Shown: piece by piece, positions 39,586-49,720 of the stretch
Layout: each line of letters starts with the position of its first letter
Numbering within the stretch: position 1 is the first letter of the stretch
The notes under the pieces: model-generated
What the model was told of the DNA's origin: nothing
What the model saw: only the letters and a program-made list of their open reading frames with translations
The model's database searches: none
Made by a program: the position numbers and the translations under genes
DNA from: an uncultured Pelagibacteraceae bacterium
GTDB lineage: Bacteria; Pseudomonadota; Alphaproteobacteria; Pelagibacterales; Pelagibacteraceae
Direction: 5' to 3'
NCBI GenBank assembly: GCA_902592265.1
Contig: CACJDV010000001.1
Location: 62,001 to 126,000 of the forward strand
Length of the DNA stretch: 64,000 bases

Positions 39586-40431
39586 ATGATTTTAATTGAC
39601 GGAAAAAAAGCAGCAGCTGAATTAAGAGAAGAACTTAAACAAGAAGTAGCTGAATTAAAAAATAAGTATAATAAAGTGCCAGGTTTAACGGTGATTTTGA
39701 TTGGAGATCTTACCCCTAGTCAAATATATGTAAGGAACAAAGAGAAATCAGCAAAAGAGGTTGGTTTAAAGTCTGATGTAATTAAATACCCAGACTCTGT
39801 AGAAGAAAAAGTTATTTTGGATAAGATTGATGATCTAAATAAAGATAAGACCGTTTCAGGTATTTTAGTTCAGTTACCTTTGCCAAAACATATCGATAAA
39901 CAAAAAATTATTGAGGCTATTCATCCATCTAAAGACGTTGATGGATTTCATCCTATGAATGTTGGTAATCTTTCTTCAGGTTATGAGAGTTCTGTACCCT
40001 GTACTCCGCTAGGCTGTTATTTATTAATTAAAAAAATTGAGCCAAACTTAAGTGGAAAAAAAGCAGTTGTAGTTGGAAGATCTAATTTAAATGGAAAACC
40101 AATGACACAACTTCTTTTAAAAGAAAATTGCACGGTAACAATTACCCACTCAAAAACAAAAGATCTCAAGGCTGAATGTTTAGAAGCAGATATTATTATT
40201 GCTGCTGTCGGTATCCCTGAACTTGTTAAAGGAGATTGGGTTAAAAAAGACACAATCGTAATTGACGTTGGAATTAACAAAACCGATAAAGGTATTGTTG
40301 GCGATGTTGCATTTGATGAAGTTTCAAAAAATGCTAAAGCTTTAACACCAGTTCCAGGTGGAGTTGGACCAATGACAATCGCTTGTTTATTAAAAAATAC
40401 TGTAGAGTGTTTCAAAAGATCGCAACTTTAA
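39586..40431 (+). CDS. folD: Bifunctional methylenetetrahydrofolate dehydrogenase/cyclohydrolase
   Basis: ORF trimmed to ATG at 39586 (MILIDGKKAA); VGRSNLNGKPMTQLLL, PVPGGVGPMTIACLL. Confidence 0.96.
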   Translation: MILIDGKKAAAELREELKQEVAELKNKYNKVPGLTVILIGDLTPSQIYVRNKEKSAKEVGLKSDVIKYPDSVEEKVILDKIDDLNKDKTVSGILVQLPLPKHIDKQKIIEAIHPSKDVDGFHPMNVGNLSSGYESSVPCTPLGCYLLIKKIEPNLSGKKAVVVGRSNLNGKPMTQLLLKENCTVTITHSKTKDLKAECLEADIIIAAVGIPELVKGDWVKKDTIVIDVGINKTDKGIVGDVAFDEVSKNAKALTPVPGGVGPMTIACLLKNTVECFKRSQL

Positions 40432-40467
40432 AGTTACAACCTACTAAATTTTTTGATATTTTGAGGT

Positions 40468-40671
40468 GTGAAGAAACCTAAATATCCATATAGAATTGCA
40501 ATAGTATTCTTAATTTTAACAGTTCCTACTATTGGAGCGACCCAATTGGGCTGGTACCTATATGATCAACAAACAGGTTTTGATTATGGTATGATTGTTG
40601 GAACATTTTCAGTTATATATGCAGCTTGGCTAATGTATGAAAAAAATTGGAGAGAAGAGGATGATGATTAA
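40468..40671 (+). CDS. Small conserved membrane protein (GTG start)
   Basis: ORF; two hydrophobic segments. Confidence 0.6.
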   Translation: MKKPKYPYRIAIVFLILTVPTIGATQLGWYLYDQQTGFDYGMIVGTFSVIYAAWLMYEKNWREEDDD

Positions 40672-40674
40672 GTA

Positions 40675-40941
40675 ATGGAAAAATTAATTTTTTTTGGACT
40701 GGTAATTCCTATTTTATTCTTTGTTTTATATTTAGGGACGAGAGCTATCATGAGTGGTGTTAGTGCTAAACAAGCTAACCAAGCAAACAAAGATGAAAAT
40801 GAAATAGATGATATTAATGAGGGATCAAATACTGATGAATCTTTGAGTAATGAATTAGAAAAACTTAATGCACTAAGAGAAAGCGGTGTATTAACACAAG
40901 AAGAATTTGAAAAAGCAAAAAACAAATTATTAGACAGCTAA
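40675..40941 (+). CDS. SHOCT-like domain small membrane protein
   Basis: ORF; N-terminal TM, C-terminal ELEKLNALRESGVLTQEEFEKAKNKLL. Confidence 0.75.
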   Translation: MEKLIFFGLVIPILFFVLYLGTRAIMSGVSAKQANQANKDENEIDDINEGSNTDESLSNELEKLNALRESGVLTQEEFEKAKNKLLDS

Positions 40942-40943
40942 AT

Positions 40944-41843
40944 TTAAGCTGCTTTAGTTAAAAGTAATAAAGTTGCACCAGCTACAAATATCAAAATACC
41001 TAAAATTTCAATAAAAGTTATTTTTTCTTTAAAAAGATATTTTGATGAGATGTAACTAAAAAATATTTCAATTTGACCAACAGCTCTAACAAAAGATGCT
41101 TGAATCAAAGTGAAAGCAAAAAACCAAGATAGTGTCGCTAAAAAGCCAGCTAGTCCAGTCAAACATATTTCAAATTTATTATCAAAAAATTTTTTGAATT
41201 CCGATTTTTCAAAAATTATCAGATATGCAGTAATAATTATCGTTTGAATTACTAAAGCAAAAAAAACTGTAGTAAGTGCTTTATCAAAATTAGAGGAAAA
41301 ATTTTCTAGTGTTAGTGCAGCTGCCCTAAAATAGACAACACTTAGACCCAGTAAAAGTCCTGCACCTAATCCAATAAGTGTTACTTTTGAAAAAAAATTT
41401 TTAAAAAATAATTTATAATCTTTGATCGAAATAATAATAACCCCAAGTGTTGCAATTATTATTCCAAAAATACCAAGTAAATTTAATTTATCTTTTAATA
41501 TGATATATTCAAAAATAGCAATTTGAATAACTTCCGTTTTACTTAGCGAAGTACCGACAACAAAATTCGAAAATCTAAAAAGGTATAATAACGTTATTGT
41601 AAAAGTAACTTGTAAAATAGATCCTAAAAAAGTAAAAAAAATAAAGTTAGTTTGATTAATAATATCTGAAACGACATTAAATTCATGAAAAAGAAAAAAT
41701 AATATAAACGCAAAAGGTAAAGCAAAAGCAAATCTTACATAAGCAGATGCTACCAATGATAAATTTTTATTTAATTTTTTCTGTAAAGAAGTTCTTAGAT
41801 TTTGAAAAAAAGCTGCTAAAACTGTAAAAACGACCCAATTCAT
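40944..41843 (-). CDS. EamA/DMT superfamily transporter
   Basis: ORF; ~10 TM, IFAGATLLLLTK end, two EamA-like halves. Confidence 0.82.
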   Translation of the reverse strand: MNWVVFTVLAAFFQNLRTSLQKKLNKNLSLVASAYVRFAFALPFAFILFFLFHEFNVVSDIINQTNFIFFTFLGSILQVTFTITLLYLFRFSNFVVGTSLSKTEVIQIAIFEYIILKDKLNLLGIFGIIIATLGVIIISIKDYKLFFKNFFSKVTLIGLGAGLLLGLSVVYFRAAALTLENFSSNFDKALTTVFFALVIQTIIITAYLIIFEKSEFKKFFDNKFEICLTGLAGFLATLSWFFAFTLIQASFVRAVGQIEIFFSYISSKYLFKEKITFIEILGILIFVAGATLLLLTKAA

Positions 41844-41900
41844 AAATTTATTTAGATATAATCTTTTAATCGAATTAAGTGGTTACTTATATCTAAAAAA

Positions 41901-42959
41901 CTAGTTTTTCTCCATCAGCCATAAAGCGTCTTCTCCTAAAAAGTAAATTTTTCCGTTATCCGGATGGACTTGGATATCCCTTATTCTTCCAATTCTATTT
42001 TTAAATATGATTTCCTCTTTTACATTAGATAAGTCGTCAAATATTAATTTTCTTAAGGATTTATCTTTAAGTGAAGTAATTAAAGCATGTCCATTCCATT
42101 CACTAAACTCTTTACCTTTGTAAATTGTTATCGCACTTGTTGCTATGGATGGAACCCAATATTGTATCGCTTTTGTAAAACCTGGCTTCCACTTAGGACC
42201 GATAGGAATACCTGAATAGTTTGTCCCTCCCCAACCTAAAATTTTCCATCCATAATTTTCACCTTTCTTTGCTTCACCAAACCAATCTCCTCCTCTTGCT
42301 CCATGGTTGCTCATGTAAATTTTTTCATCAAATGGAGATAAAGTTAAACCTTGAGGATTTCTGATACCTATTTGATAAATTTCAGGTAGCCAATCTGATT
42401 TGCCCTGAAATTTTGGATTATCTCTTGGAATACTTCCATCAGTATTTATTCTAATAATACTGCCTGGATGCTTTGTGGGATCTTGTGCAATCATACCCTG
42501 GCCTCTTTCACCGGCAGATGCAAATAAATAATTACCTTTGATCGCTAATCTTGATCCAAAGTGATAACCTGAATCGATAGGTGGGTTAGCCTGAAAAATA
42601 TTTTTAAATATTAAGTCTTTTTTATCAAATTTTGATCTTGCTATTGAAGTACTGGTTTTTCCATTTCCTCTATTTTCTGAGTAAGAAATATATACAAAAT
42701 TTTCATTAAAAAGAACATCTAGCAGGCCCCCCTGACCATGTTCAAGAAAATTTATGTTATGATCAATAATATCAATATTTTTATTTTTTATATTTATTAA
42801 TTTTATAGCCCCACTTTTTTCAGTGATAAGTATGTTGTTATCGTCAATAAAAGTTGACCCCCATGGAGATTTCAAGTTTACAATTTTTGTAAAATTAAAA
42901 TTTTTTGCACTAGCTATATTTGGAAAAATAAAAATTAATAATATGAAAATAATTTTCAT
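41901..42959 (-). CDS. PQQ-dependent sugar dehydrogenase (glucose/sorbosone dehydrogenase family), secreted
   Basis: ORF; signal peptide, LLDVLFN..., YQIGIRNPQGLTLSPFDEKIYMSNHGARGGD, GENYGWKILGWGG. Confidence 0.9.
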   Translation of the reverse strand: MKIIFILLIFIFPNIASAKNFNFTKIVNLKSPWGSTFIDDNNILITEKSGAIKLINIKNKNIDIIDHNINFLEHGQGGLLDVLFNENFVYISYSENRGNGKTSTSIARSKFDKKDLIFKNIFQANPPIDSGYHFGSRLAIKGNYLFASAGERGQGMIAQDPTKHPGSIIRINTDGSIPRDNPKFQGKSDWLPEIYQIGIRNPQGLTLSPFDEKIYMSNHGARGGDWFGEAKKGENYGWKILGWGGTNYSGIPIGPKWKPGFTKAIQYWVPSIATSAITIYKGKEFSEWNGHALITSLKDKSLRKLIFDDLSNVKEEIIFKNRIGRIRDIQVHPDNGKIYFLGEDALWLMEKN

Positions 42960-42964
42960 ATTTG

Positions 42965-43267
42965 TTAAAAAACTACTTCAAAGCCTTCAAAGTCTGGTGG
43001 ACCTAAATATAAATCTCTATGTTGAGCTGCATTCTTGTGAGCGAGTCTAAAAGCCTCAGATTTAGTCCAATTTATGAAATCCTCTTTTGATTCCCATGTG
43101 CTATGAGAGGAATATAACGAGTGGTCTTTATTAGTATCACCTTTTATTAAATTAAAATTTTTAAAACCTTTTACCCCTTCAAGATGTGTGTCTCTATTTT
43201 TCCAAACATTTTCAAAATCTTTTTCTTTTCCAAGAACAATCTTAAATCTATTCATCGCTATATACAT
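42965..43267 (-). CDS. Antibiotic biosynthesis monooxygenase (ABM) domain protein
   Basis: ORF; MNRFKIVLGKEKDFENVWKNRDTHLEGVKGFKNFNLIKG. Confidence 0.85.
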   Translation of the reverse strand: MYIAMNRFKIVLGKEKDFENVWKNRDTHLEGVKGFKNFNLIKGDTNKDHSLYSSHSTWESKEDFINWTKSEAFRLAHKNAAQHRDLYLGPPDFEGFEVVF

Positions 43268-43273
43268 AATTAG

Positions 43274-43984
43274 TTAAGATAACTTTGATCTTCCACCATC
43301 AACAGCTATAACTTGACCAGTGACCCAAGAACTATCATCTGATATAAGAAATTTAGCTAGTGAAGCAGAGTCTTTTCCTTCTCCTAAACGTTTTAGTGGA
43401 TGAGCTTTAGCAATTCCATCTGCCAAGGCTTTATTCTTTAACATTGGTTCAGCAATTTTAGAATTAGTTAAACTTGGCGCAATACAGTTTACTCTTATAT
43501 TCGGGGCAAATTCTGCAGCAAGAGAAACTGTTAAACCTTCAACAGCAGCCTTTGTAGAGGCAATTATAGCGTGATTTGTAAAACCTCTTTGTGCAGCAAC
43601 TGTAGAGAATAGAACCACTGAACCTTTATTCTTTTTTAAACTATCCTGGTAGCCTTTTATAACTTCAACTGCTGAATATAAATTTAATTTCATACACTTA
43701 TTAAAATCTTGCTCACTAACCATTCTTAAAGGTTTTAAATCAATCGAACCTACACAATATGCAATACCTTTAACGTCAGAAATATCATTTTTAACCTTAT
43801 CTACAAATCCATCTTGTAAAACATCAGCTATTGTAAATGCACAACCTAATTTTTCAGAAATATTTTTAGTTTCACTTTCATTTCTACCAACTAAATGAAC
43901 TGAATTTCCCGTGTTTACTAATTGTTCAGCTAAACTAGAACCGATTGATCCTGTCGCACCAAAAATAAGATATTTTTCTGACAT
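43274..43984 (-). CDS. Short-chain dehydrogenase/reductase
   Basis: ORF; FGATGSIGSSLAEQL, ASTKAAVEGLTVSLAAEFAPNIRVNCIAPS. Confidence 0.93.
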   Translation of the reverse strand: MSEKYLIFGATGSIGSSLAEQLVNTGNSVHLVGRNESETKNISEKLGCAFTIADVLQDGFVDKVKNDISDVKGIAYCVGSIDLKPLRMVSEQDFNKCMKLNLYSAVEVIKGYQDSLKKNKGSVVLFSTVAAQRGFTNHAIIASTKAAVEGLTVSLAAEFAPNIRVNCIAPSLTNSKIAEPMLKNKALADGIAKAHPLKRLGEGKDSASLAKFLISDDSSWVTGQVIAVDGGRSKLS

Positions 43985-44011
43985 AAAAAATTTTATTAGT
44001 TATATTTAATT

Positions 44012-45502
44012 ATGAAGTTATTTTTTATACTGGGTAATCAATTATTTCCATCAAAATACTTGGACCGCTTCAAAAAAGACCACCTATTTTTTATGGCAGA
44101 AGATTACCAATTATGCACTTATGAAAAACATCATAAAAATAAAATTCTTCTCTTCTTGTCATCAATGCGTTCACATGCAGAAAATCTAAAAAAAAGTAAG
44201 TTTAAATTAGAGTATTTTAAAATTGAGGATAAAGAATTTAAAGACGACTATTTAAAGAAATTAAAAAAAACAATTAATTCAAAAAAAATAAAAGAGATTT
44301 CTAGTTTTGAAGTTGAGGATAAATTTTTTGAAAAAAAAATTGACCAGTTCATTAAAAAAGAAAAAATTAAATGGAATATTGTTCAAACCCCAATGTTTTT
44401 AAACTCAAGAGATGAATTCAAGCAATATCTTTCAAAATCGAAAAAACCATTCATGGCAACTTTTTACAAAGAAGTGAGAAAAAAATCTGGAATATTAATG
44501 GGATCTGATGGAAATCCTATTGGAGGCAAATGGAGCTTTGATGAAGATAATAGAAATAAGTTACCAAAAAATATTTCTATTCCAAAGTTTCCTAAAATTA
44601 ATGAAACAAATCATACTAAAAAATTAAAACCCATTATTGAAAAACTATTTAAAGATCATCCAGGAACAACCAAAAATTTTTGGTTTGCTACAGAATACAA
44701 TGATGTGGTCAAATTATTGAATTTTTTTATTAAAGAAAAATCTAATTTATTTGGTGATTATGAAGACGCAGTAGATCAAAAAGATAACATTTTATTTCAC
44801 AGCGCTTTAAGTCCTTATATCAATCTAGGTTTAATAACACCTGAATTTATTATCAAAAAAGTTTTAGATTTTCATAAGAGTAAAAAAATTAGATTAAATT
44901 CTCTAGAAGGTTATGTTCGTCAGGTTATAGGATGGAGAGAATTCATGAGAGGAATTTATCAAAGTTACTCAAACGAAATGGAAACTGGAAATTTTTTTAA
45001 ACAAAATCGTAAAATGAAAAAGTCATGGTATGATGGAACGACAGGTTTACCTCCATTAGATTACGCAATTAAAAATGCTTTAAATTATGGATGGTCTCAT
45101 CATATTGAAAGATTAATGATTTTATCAAACATCATGAATCTTTGTGAGATCAAACCAGTGTTTGTTTATAAATGGTTCATGGAGATGTTTGTCGACTCCT
45201 CTGATTGGGTTATGGTACCTAACGTCTATGGTATGGGATTATTTAGCGATGGGGGGATTTTTGCAACTAAACCATACATTTGTGGATCAAGTTACTTTAT
45301 GAAAATGATGGATTTTAAAAAAGGTGAATGGTGCAATACTATGGACGGACTTTACTGGAGATTTATAGATCGTAATAGAAAATTTTTTTTAAAAAATCCA
45401 AGACTTTCAATGATGGTTAGAATTTTTGATAAAATGAAAGTAGATAGAAAAAAAATTATTTTATCTGCAGCTGATAAATTTATTAAACAAACTACAACTT
45501 AG
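44012..45502 (+). CDS. Cryptochrome/photolyase family protein (FeS-BCP/PhrB-type)
   Basis: [92 protein letters not shown]. Confidence 0.93.
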   Translation: MKLFFILGNQLFPSKYLDRFKKDHLFFMAEDYQLCTYEKHHKNKILLFLSSMRSHAENLKKSKFKLEYFKIEDKEFKDDYLKKLKKTINSKKIKEISSFEVEDKFFEKKIDQFIKKEKIKWNIVQTPMFLNSRDEFKQYLSKSKKPFMATFYKEVRKKSGILMGSDGNPIGGKWSFDEDNRNKLPKNISIPKFPKINETNHTKKLKPIIEKLFKDHPGTTKNFWFATEYNDVVKLLNFFIKEKSNLFGDYEDAVDQKDNILFHSALSPYINLGLITPEFIIKKVLDFHKSKKIRLNSLEGYVRQVIGWREFMRGIYQSYSNEMETGNFFKQNRKMKKSWYDGTTGLPPLDYAIKNALNYGWSHHIERLMILSNIMNLCEIKPVFVYKWFMEMFVDSSDWVMVPNVYGMGLFSDGGIFATKPYICGSSYFMKMMDFKKGEWCNTMDGLYWRFIDRNRKFFLKNPRLSMMVRIFDKMKVDRKKIILSAADKFIKQTTT

Positions 45503-45633
45503 TGAAAAAAGAAAATCTTCCCTTTAAAATCTGTATTGTTTGTAAAAGACCTTTTACTTGGCGAAAAAAATGGAAGTTAAATTGGGAAAGAGTAAAGTAT
45601 TGCTCAAAGAGATGTTCTAGCAAAAAATTATGA
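45502..45633 (+). CDS. DUF2256-like small zinc-ribbon-like protein (43 aa)
   Basis: Read directly: GTG start, [43 protein letters not shown]; CxxC...CxxxC; starts in the photolyase stop region and overlaps the next ATG. Confidence 0.8.
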   Translation: MKKENLPFKICIVCKRPFTWRKKWKLNWERVKYCSKRCSSKKL

Positions 45634-46163
45634 ACTTAGGAAAATATAAATGGAAAAGTAGAATCTTACTTGTCTCTACACCAAATTATAAAGATAAAAT
45701 TTATTTAGAGGCAAAAAAAATATATCAAGATAAAATAAAAGATTTTCATAAAAGATATGTAAAGTTGATTTGTAAAATTGATAAGAAGGAAAAATCCTCA
45801 ATTAATTTAATTGGCTTTGATGGAAAATCTAAAAAGATGATGGATAAACTTAATTATAAAATAATGTTTAAAATCATAGATAAAATGCCACTAAGTAAAA
45901 AATTTAAACCAATAAATTTATCGCTTTATTCAGACTATAATCCTAAAACCACTACTCAGGGTTTGGGGTTTAAAAACAAGGAAAAAGCTCTTTACACAAT
46001 TAAAACTATTAAAAATCGTTCAATTAAGTATCAGGTGAATGTCATCGCAACAATGCTAGGTAGAGCTAAGAACCATCCTAATAAAACTGTGGGTATGGAG
46101 GATGCTATAAAAATTTTTGGTGATTGGATGAAAAAATATAAAAGTAAAAAAAATGAAAATTAA
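45630..46163 (+). CDS. Two-domain hypothetical protein: DUF4174-like N-terminus plus unassigned basic C-terminal domain
   Basis: ORF; N-part [13 protein letters not shown]...[12 protein letters not shown]...IIDKMPL resembles DUF4174; C-part [29 protein letters not shown]...[25 protein letters not shown]. Confidence 0.6.
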   Translation: MNLGKYKWKSRILLVSTPNYKDKIYLEAKKIYQDKIKDFHKRYVKLICKIDKKEKSSINLIGFDGKSKKMMDKLNYKIMFKIIDKMPLSKKFKPINLSLYSDYNPKTTTQGLGFKNKEKALYTIKTIKNRSIKYQVNVIATMLGRAKNHPNKTVGMEDAIKIFGDWMKKYKSKKNEN

Positions 46164-47598
46164 AATAAATAAATATTTAGCAAAAATTGTAGTTTTATCT
46201 TTTCTATTTAACCCAATTGTTCTGTATGCTGATTTTTTTGAGGATATTACAAACCAAATTGTTGATAATCCTAAAAGACTTAGTTATGGAGTTTCTGTAA
46301 CGGACGTAAACCAAGACGGAAATTTTGATTTTGTAGTCACAGGTTTTGGTTATCTTAATCTAGCTTTATCTTACGAAGACGGAAAATTAATTAATATTGT
46401 AAAACAAAAAAAATTTACAGATGAGTTTAGAAGAACAATTGGTGTAGCTGCATGTGATATAGATAAAGATGGATACGAAGAAATATATTTTCTTAACACT
46501 GATACTTATAGTGGAACAAAAAAATACTCTGATAGACTTATAGATTTACAAAAAGATGAATATATAGATTTATTTGAAATCGAAAAAAATCAGAGAGACC
46601 TTAATTTAACCGCCGGCAGATCAGTTGTTTGTGTCGATAGAAAGGGTGACGGAAATTATGGGATTTATGTTGCTAATTATGGAGGACCAACAAGGTTTTA
46701 TGAATATACTGACGACATAATAGTCGATAAATCTGTAAAACTTAATCTTGCTAAAATTACTGGTGGTCGAGCAGTCGTAGCAGGACATATTATTTCTGAT
46801 AAGATTGATGTGTTTGCCGCTAATGAGAGAGGAGCAAATTTTTTATATAAAAACAATGATGGTAAATTCTTAGATGTCGCAAATGAATATAGAGTACAAG
46901 ACATTCTTCAAAACGGTAGAGGAACTGCTCTAGCTGATATTTATTATAGAGGACGATTGGATATTTTAAATGGAAATTGGGGAGGATTTCACAGAGCTTA
47001 TGTACTTAAAGATAATATTTTTGAAGATATAGCTAAACCACCTTTTGATGAACCATCAAGAATAAGAACCGTCATTTCAGCTGATTTGGATAATGATGGT
47101 TACGACGAAGTATTCATGAATAATATCGGTGAACCAAACAAACTTTTTAAAATTTTAGATAATGGTTTGATAAAGCAAATACCATTAGAGGTTGGTTTAG
47201 AGCCAAATGGATATGGAACTGGAGCAGCAGTTGCTGATATAGATAATGACGGTGTTCTAGAGTTATTAGTTTCGCATGGGGAAAGTTTCGATCAGCCATT
47301 GTCCTTGTATAAAGCAAAAGTAAATCCTAAAAATAAATATTTAAGAATAAAACCTTTAAATAAATATGGTGCACCTGCAAGAGGAGCAACAGTTACATTA
47401 ATTTCAAATTTAAGAAAACATTCTAAAACAATTGACTCTGGATCTGGTTATCTTTGCCAAATGGAGCCTGTGGCTCATTTTGGAATTAGAAAAAATGAAA
47501 AAAATATAAAAGTTCAGGTTAAATGGACAAATGGTAAAACAGAAACAATTTCTGTTAAAAAATTAAATAAAACAATTACCTTGAATCAATCAAACTAA
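46153..47598 (+). CDS. Secreted FG-GAP/VCBS repeat protein with ASPIC/UnbV (CRTAC1-like) domain
   Basis: ORF; signal peptide, DVNQDGNFDFVV, DIDKDGYEEIYF, DLDNDGYDEVFM, DIDNDGVLELLV; C-terminal ASPIC-like GSGYLCQMEPVAHFGI. Confidence 0.88.
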   Translation: MKIKINKYLAKIVVLSFLFNPIVLYADFFEDITNQIVDNPKRLSYGVSVTDVNQDGNFDFVVTGFGYLNLALSYEDGKLINIVKQKKFTDEFRRTIGVAACDIDKDGYEEIYFLNTDTYSGTKKYSDRLIDLQKDEYIDLFEIEKNQRDLNLTAGRSVVCVDRKGDGNYGIYVANYGGPTRFYEYTDDIIVDKSVKLNLAKITGGRAVVAGHIISDKIDVFAANERGANFLYKNNDGKFLDVANEYRVQDILQNGRGTALADIYYRGRLDILNGNWGGFHRAYVLKDNIFEDIAKPPFDEPSRIRTVISADLDNDGYDEVFMNNIGEPNKLFKILDNGLIKQIPLEVGLEPNGYGTGAAVADIDNDGVLELLVSHGESFDQPLSLYKAKVNPKNKYLRIKPLNKYGAPARGATVTLISNLRKHSKTIDSGSGYLCQMEPVAHFGIRKNEKNIKVQVKWTNGKTETISVKKLNKTITLNQSN

Positions 47599-48068
47599 TT
47601 TAAAGGTTGAAGAACTCTATTTATAAAATGGATTACACCATTTGAAGCTTCAATATCAGCTGTTACAACTTCAGCCTCGTTTATATAAACAATTCCATTA
47701 ACCTTTTTAATTGTTATTTCTTCTCCATTAATGGCTTTTATTTTTATTTCACCATTTATTTCTGAAGAAGTTATTTTTTTTGAAAAAACGTGTCTTCCTA
47801 AAATATTTACTAGCTTTTGTTTGTTCTCTTCTCTTAATAGGCCATAATATGTTTGTGCACTAATTGCAGCAAATGCATCGTCTAATGGTGCAAAAACTGT
47901 AAATGGTCCATCACCTTCTAAATTTTTATTTAATCCTGATTTAGTTAGAGTCTCACTCAATTTAGTAAACTTACCAGTCTCATTAAGTTTATTGATAATA
48001 TTTGCTGATGTTATTGTTGGTACAAAAACCATAACTGACAAACATATTATTGAAAAAATTTTTTTCAT
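47595..48068 (-). CDS. Fasciclin (FAS1) domain secreted protein
   Basis: ORF; GPFTVFAPLDDAFAAI, ASNGVIHFINRVLQP. Confidence 0.95.
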   Translation of the reverse strand: MKKIFSIICLSVMVFVPTITSANIINKLNETGKFTKLSETLTKSGLNKNLEGDGPFTVFAPLDDAFAAISAQTYYGLLREENKQKLVNILGRHVFSKKITSSEINGEIKIKAINGEEITIKKVNGIVYINEAEVVTADIEASNGVIHFINRVLQPLN

Positions 48069-48223
48069 ATGAACTAAATATATAAAAATGAATAATTTAA
48101 AAGTTTAATTTAGTGCGACAAATGTTAAAATAAAAAACTATAAATTTTGAGGATTTATTACTAGAAAATAATCACTATAAATTTAAACTGAATTAAATAT
48201 TAGAAATTCCTAATTGTAAATAA

Positions 48224-48925
48224 ATGAGAATTATAAGAAATATAGTTAAGATACCAGTTATTTTCATTTTAGTTTTATCTTTCTCAAACATTTCAGACTC
48301 ATCAGAAAAAAATTATTACAAAGATTTGATCACTGATTGGTCAAGAATATTTCCTGATAAGAATAGAAACGCGGCAGGTCCAAAGTTTTTTAAATACATA
48401 ATTGATAAAGATATTACTTACAAAGATTTTATTGAATACAACAAATTATATTGTGCTGTATCCGGATCATTGATTGATCCCAACAGTGAACCTGATTTTA
48501 TATTTGTTAAAGAAAAAGAGACTAACAAAAAAATTTGTGGAAATTACTATAAATGCTGTATCCCATGTTCATGTGATATCATGAAGTATTCGGAGGTCCA
48601 AAAAATAAAACATAAGTTTAGTGATGGCATAAAAGAGTTTTTTGCTTTTACGATTAAAAATCCCTGCAATAAAAAAGACTTTCCTAATAGAGTAAATAAA
48701 GATTATTTTTGTAATGGTGACAAAATTAACAATAAGCAAGTTTATAGTATCAATGGTCGAATAGTTATAGGTTTATTACATAATGGAAAAAGTTGTGAAA
48801 AAGATGAAATAGATTTTATCAAAAGCCACAAGGTAACTGGCAGATATTGTGAGTTGAGAAATAATACACCTATAGAAAATTTAAATGCTGGTATGGGAGA
48901 TATATTCATTAAGCTAGCAAGATAA
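48224..48925 (+). CDS. Secreted cysteine-rich hypothetical protein
   Basis: ORF; hydrophobic N-terminus, KKICGNYYKCCIPCSCDIMKYS cysteine cluster. Confidence 0.65.
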   Translation: MRIIRNIVKIPVIFILVLSFSNISDSSEKNYYKDLITDWSRIFPDKNRNAAGPKFFKYIIDKDITYKDFIEYNKLYCAVSGSLIDPNSEPDFIFVKEKETNKKICGNYYKCCIPCSCDIMKYSEVQKIKHKFSDGIKEFFAFTIKNPCNKKDFPNRVNKDYFCNGDKINNKQVYSINGRIVIGLLHNGKSCEKDEIDFIKSHKVTGRYCELRNNTPIENLNAGMGDIFIKLAR

Positions 48926-49000
48926 ATTTTGAAAATTTTTATTTTTATTTAATCAGTAAATTATTGTTATAAAAATCTATCTCGAGTAAAATACTAAATA

Positions 49001-49720
49001 TTGAACATAATTATTTTACAACACATTAGAATCGAAGATCCAGGTTTCATAAAGGACCTAATGTTGGATGATGGTTTTAATCTTACTACTATTGAGTTAG
49101 ACGAGGGAGAAAAAATCCCGAATAATTTAACAGAGTATGATGGAATGTTTTGCATGGGTGGACCAATGGATACATATATGGAAATGGAGTATCCTTGGTT
49201 AGTTCAAGAAAAAAAAAGAATAAAAGAATTTGTAGTAGATCTTAAAAAACCTTATTTAGGTTTCTGCTTAGGCTGTCAGTTATTAGGTGAAGTAGTTGGT
49301 GGTAAAGTGGTTAAATCAAGTCCAGCAGAGATTGGCATGATGGATATAAATTTTACTGACGATAAAAAAAAAGATATTTTGTTCTCAAAATTTCCAGATA
49401 ATATTAAAAGTTTACAATGGCATTCTTATGAGGTTCAAGGGATTGATAAAAATCCAGATATTACTCTACTAGCATCGTCACCAGTAACCAAGTATCAAAT
49501 TTTTAAATATCAAGATCATGCTTATGGCATCCAATTCCATATAGAAATTAAAGATACAACAGTTAATGAGTGGGGCTGTGTACCAGAATATAAAAAGGCA
49601 CTTGAGGATCAACTTGGTGATGGCGCATTAGAAAAATTTGATCAATCTGCAAAAAAAAATATGAAGGATATGAATAATTATTCAAAAATTTTATATGACA
49701 ATTTTAAGAAACTTTTGTGA
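49001..49720 (+). CDS. Type 1 glutamine amidotransferase (TTG start)
   Basis: ORF; GMFCMGGPMDTY, LGFCLGCQLLGEV, YGIQFHIEI. Confidence 0.9.
   Translation: MNIIILQHIRIEDPGFIKDLMLDDGFNLTTIELDEGEKIPNNLTEYDGMFCMGGPMDTYMEMEYPWLVQEKKRIKEFVVDLKKPYLGFCLGCQLLGEVVGGKVVKSSPAEIGMMDINFTDDKKKDILFSKFPDNIKSLQWHSYEVQGIDKNPDITLLASSPVTKYQIFKYQDHAYGIQFHIEIKDTTVNEWGCVPEYKKALEDQLGDGALEKFDQSAKKNMKDMNNYSKILYDNFKKLL

Noticed and set aside
40017-40925. Minus-strand ORFs 40017-40415 and 40668-40925
   Set aside because: Antisense to folD and the SHOCT-like gene.
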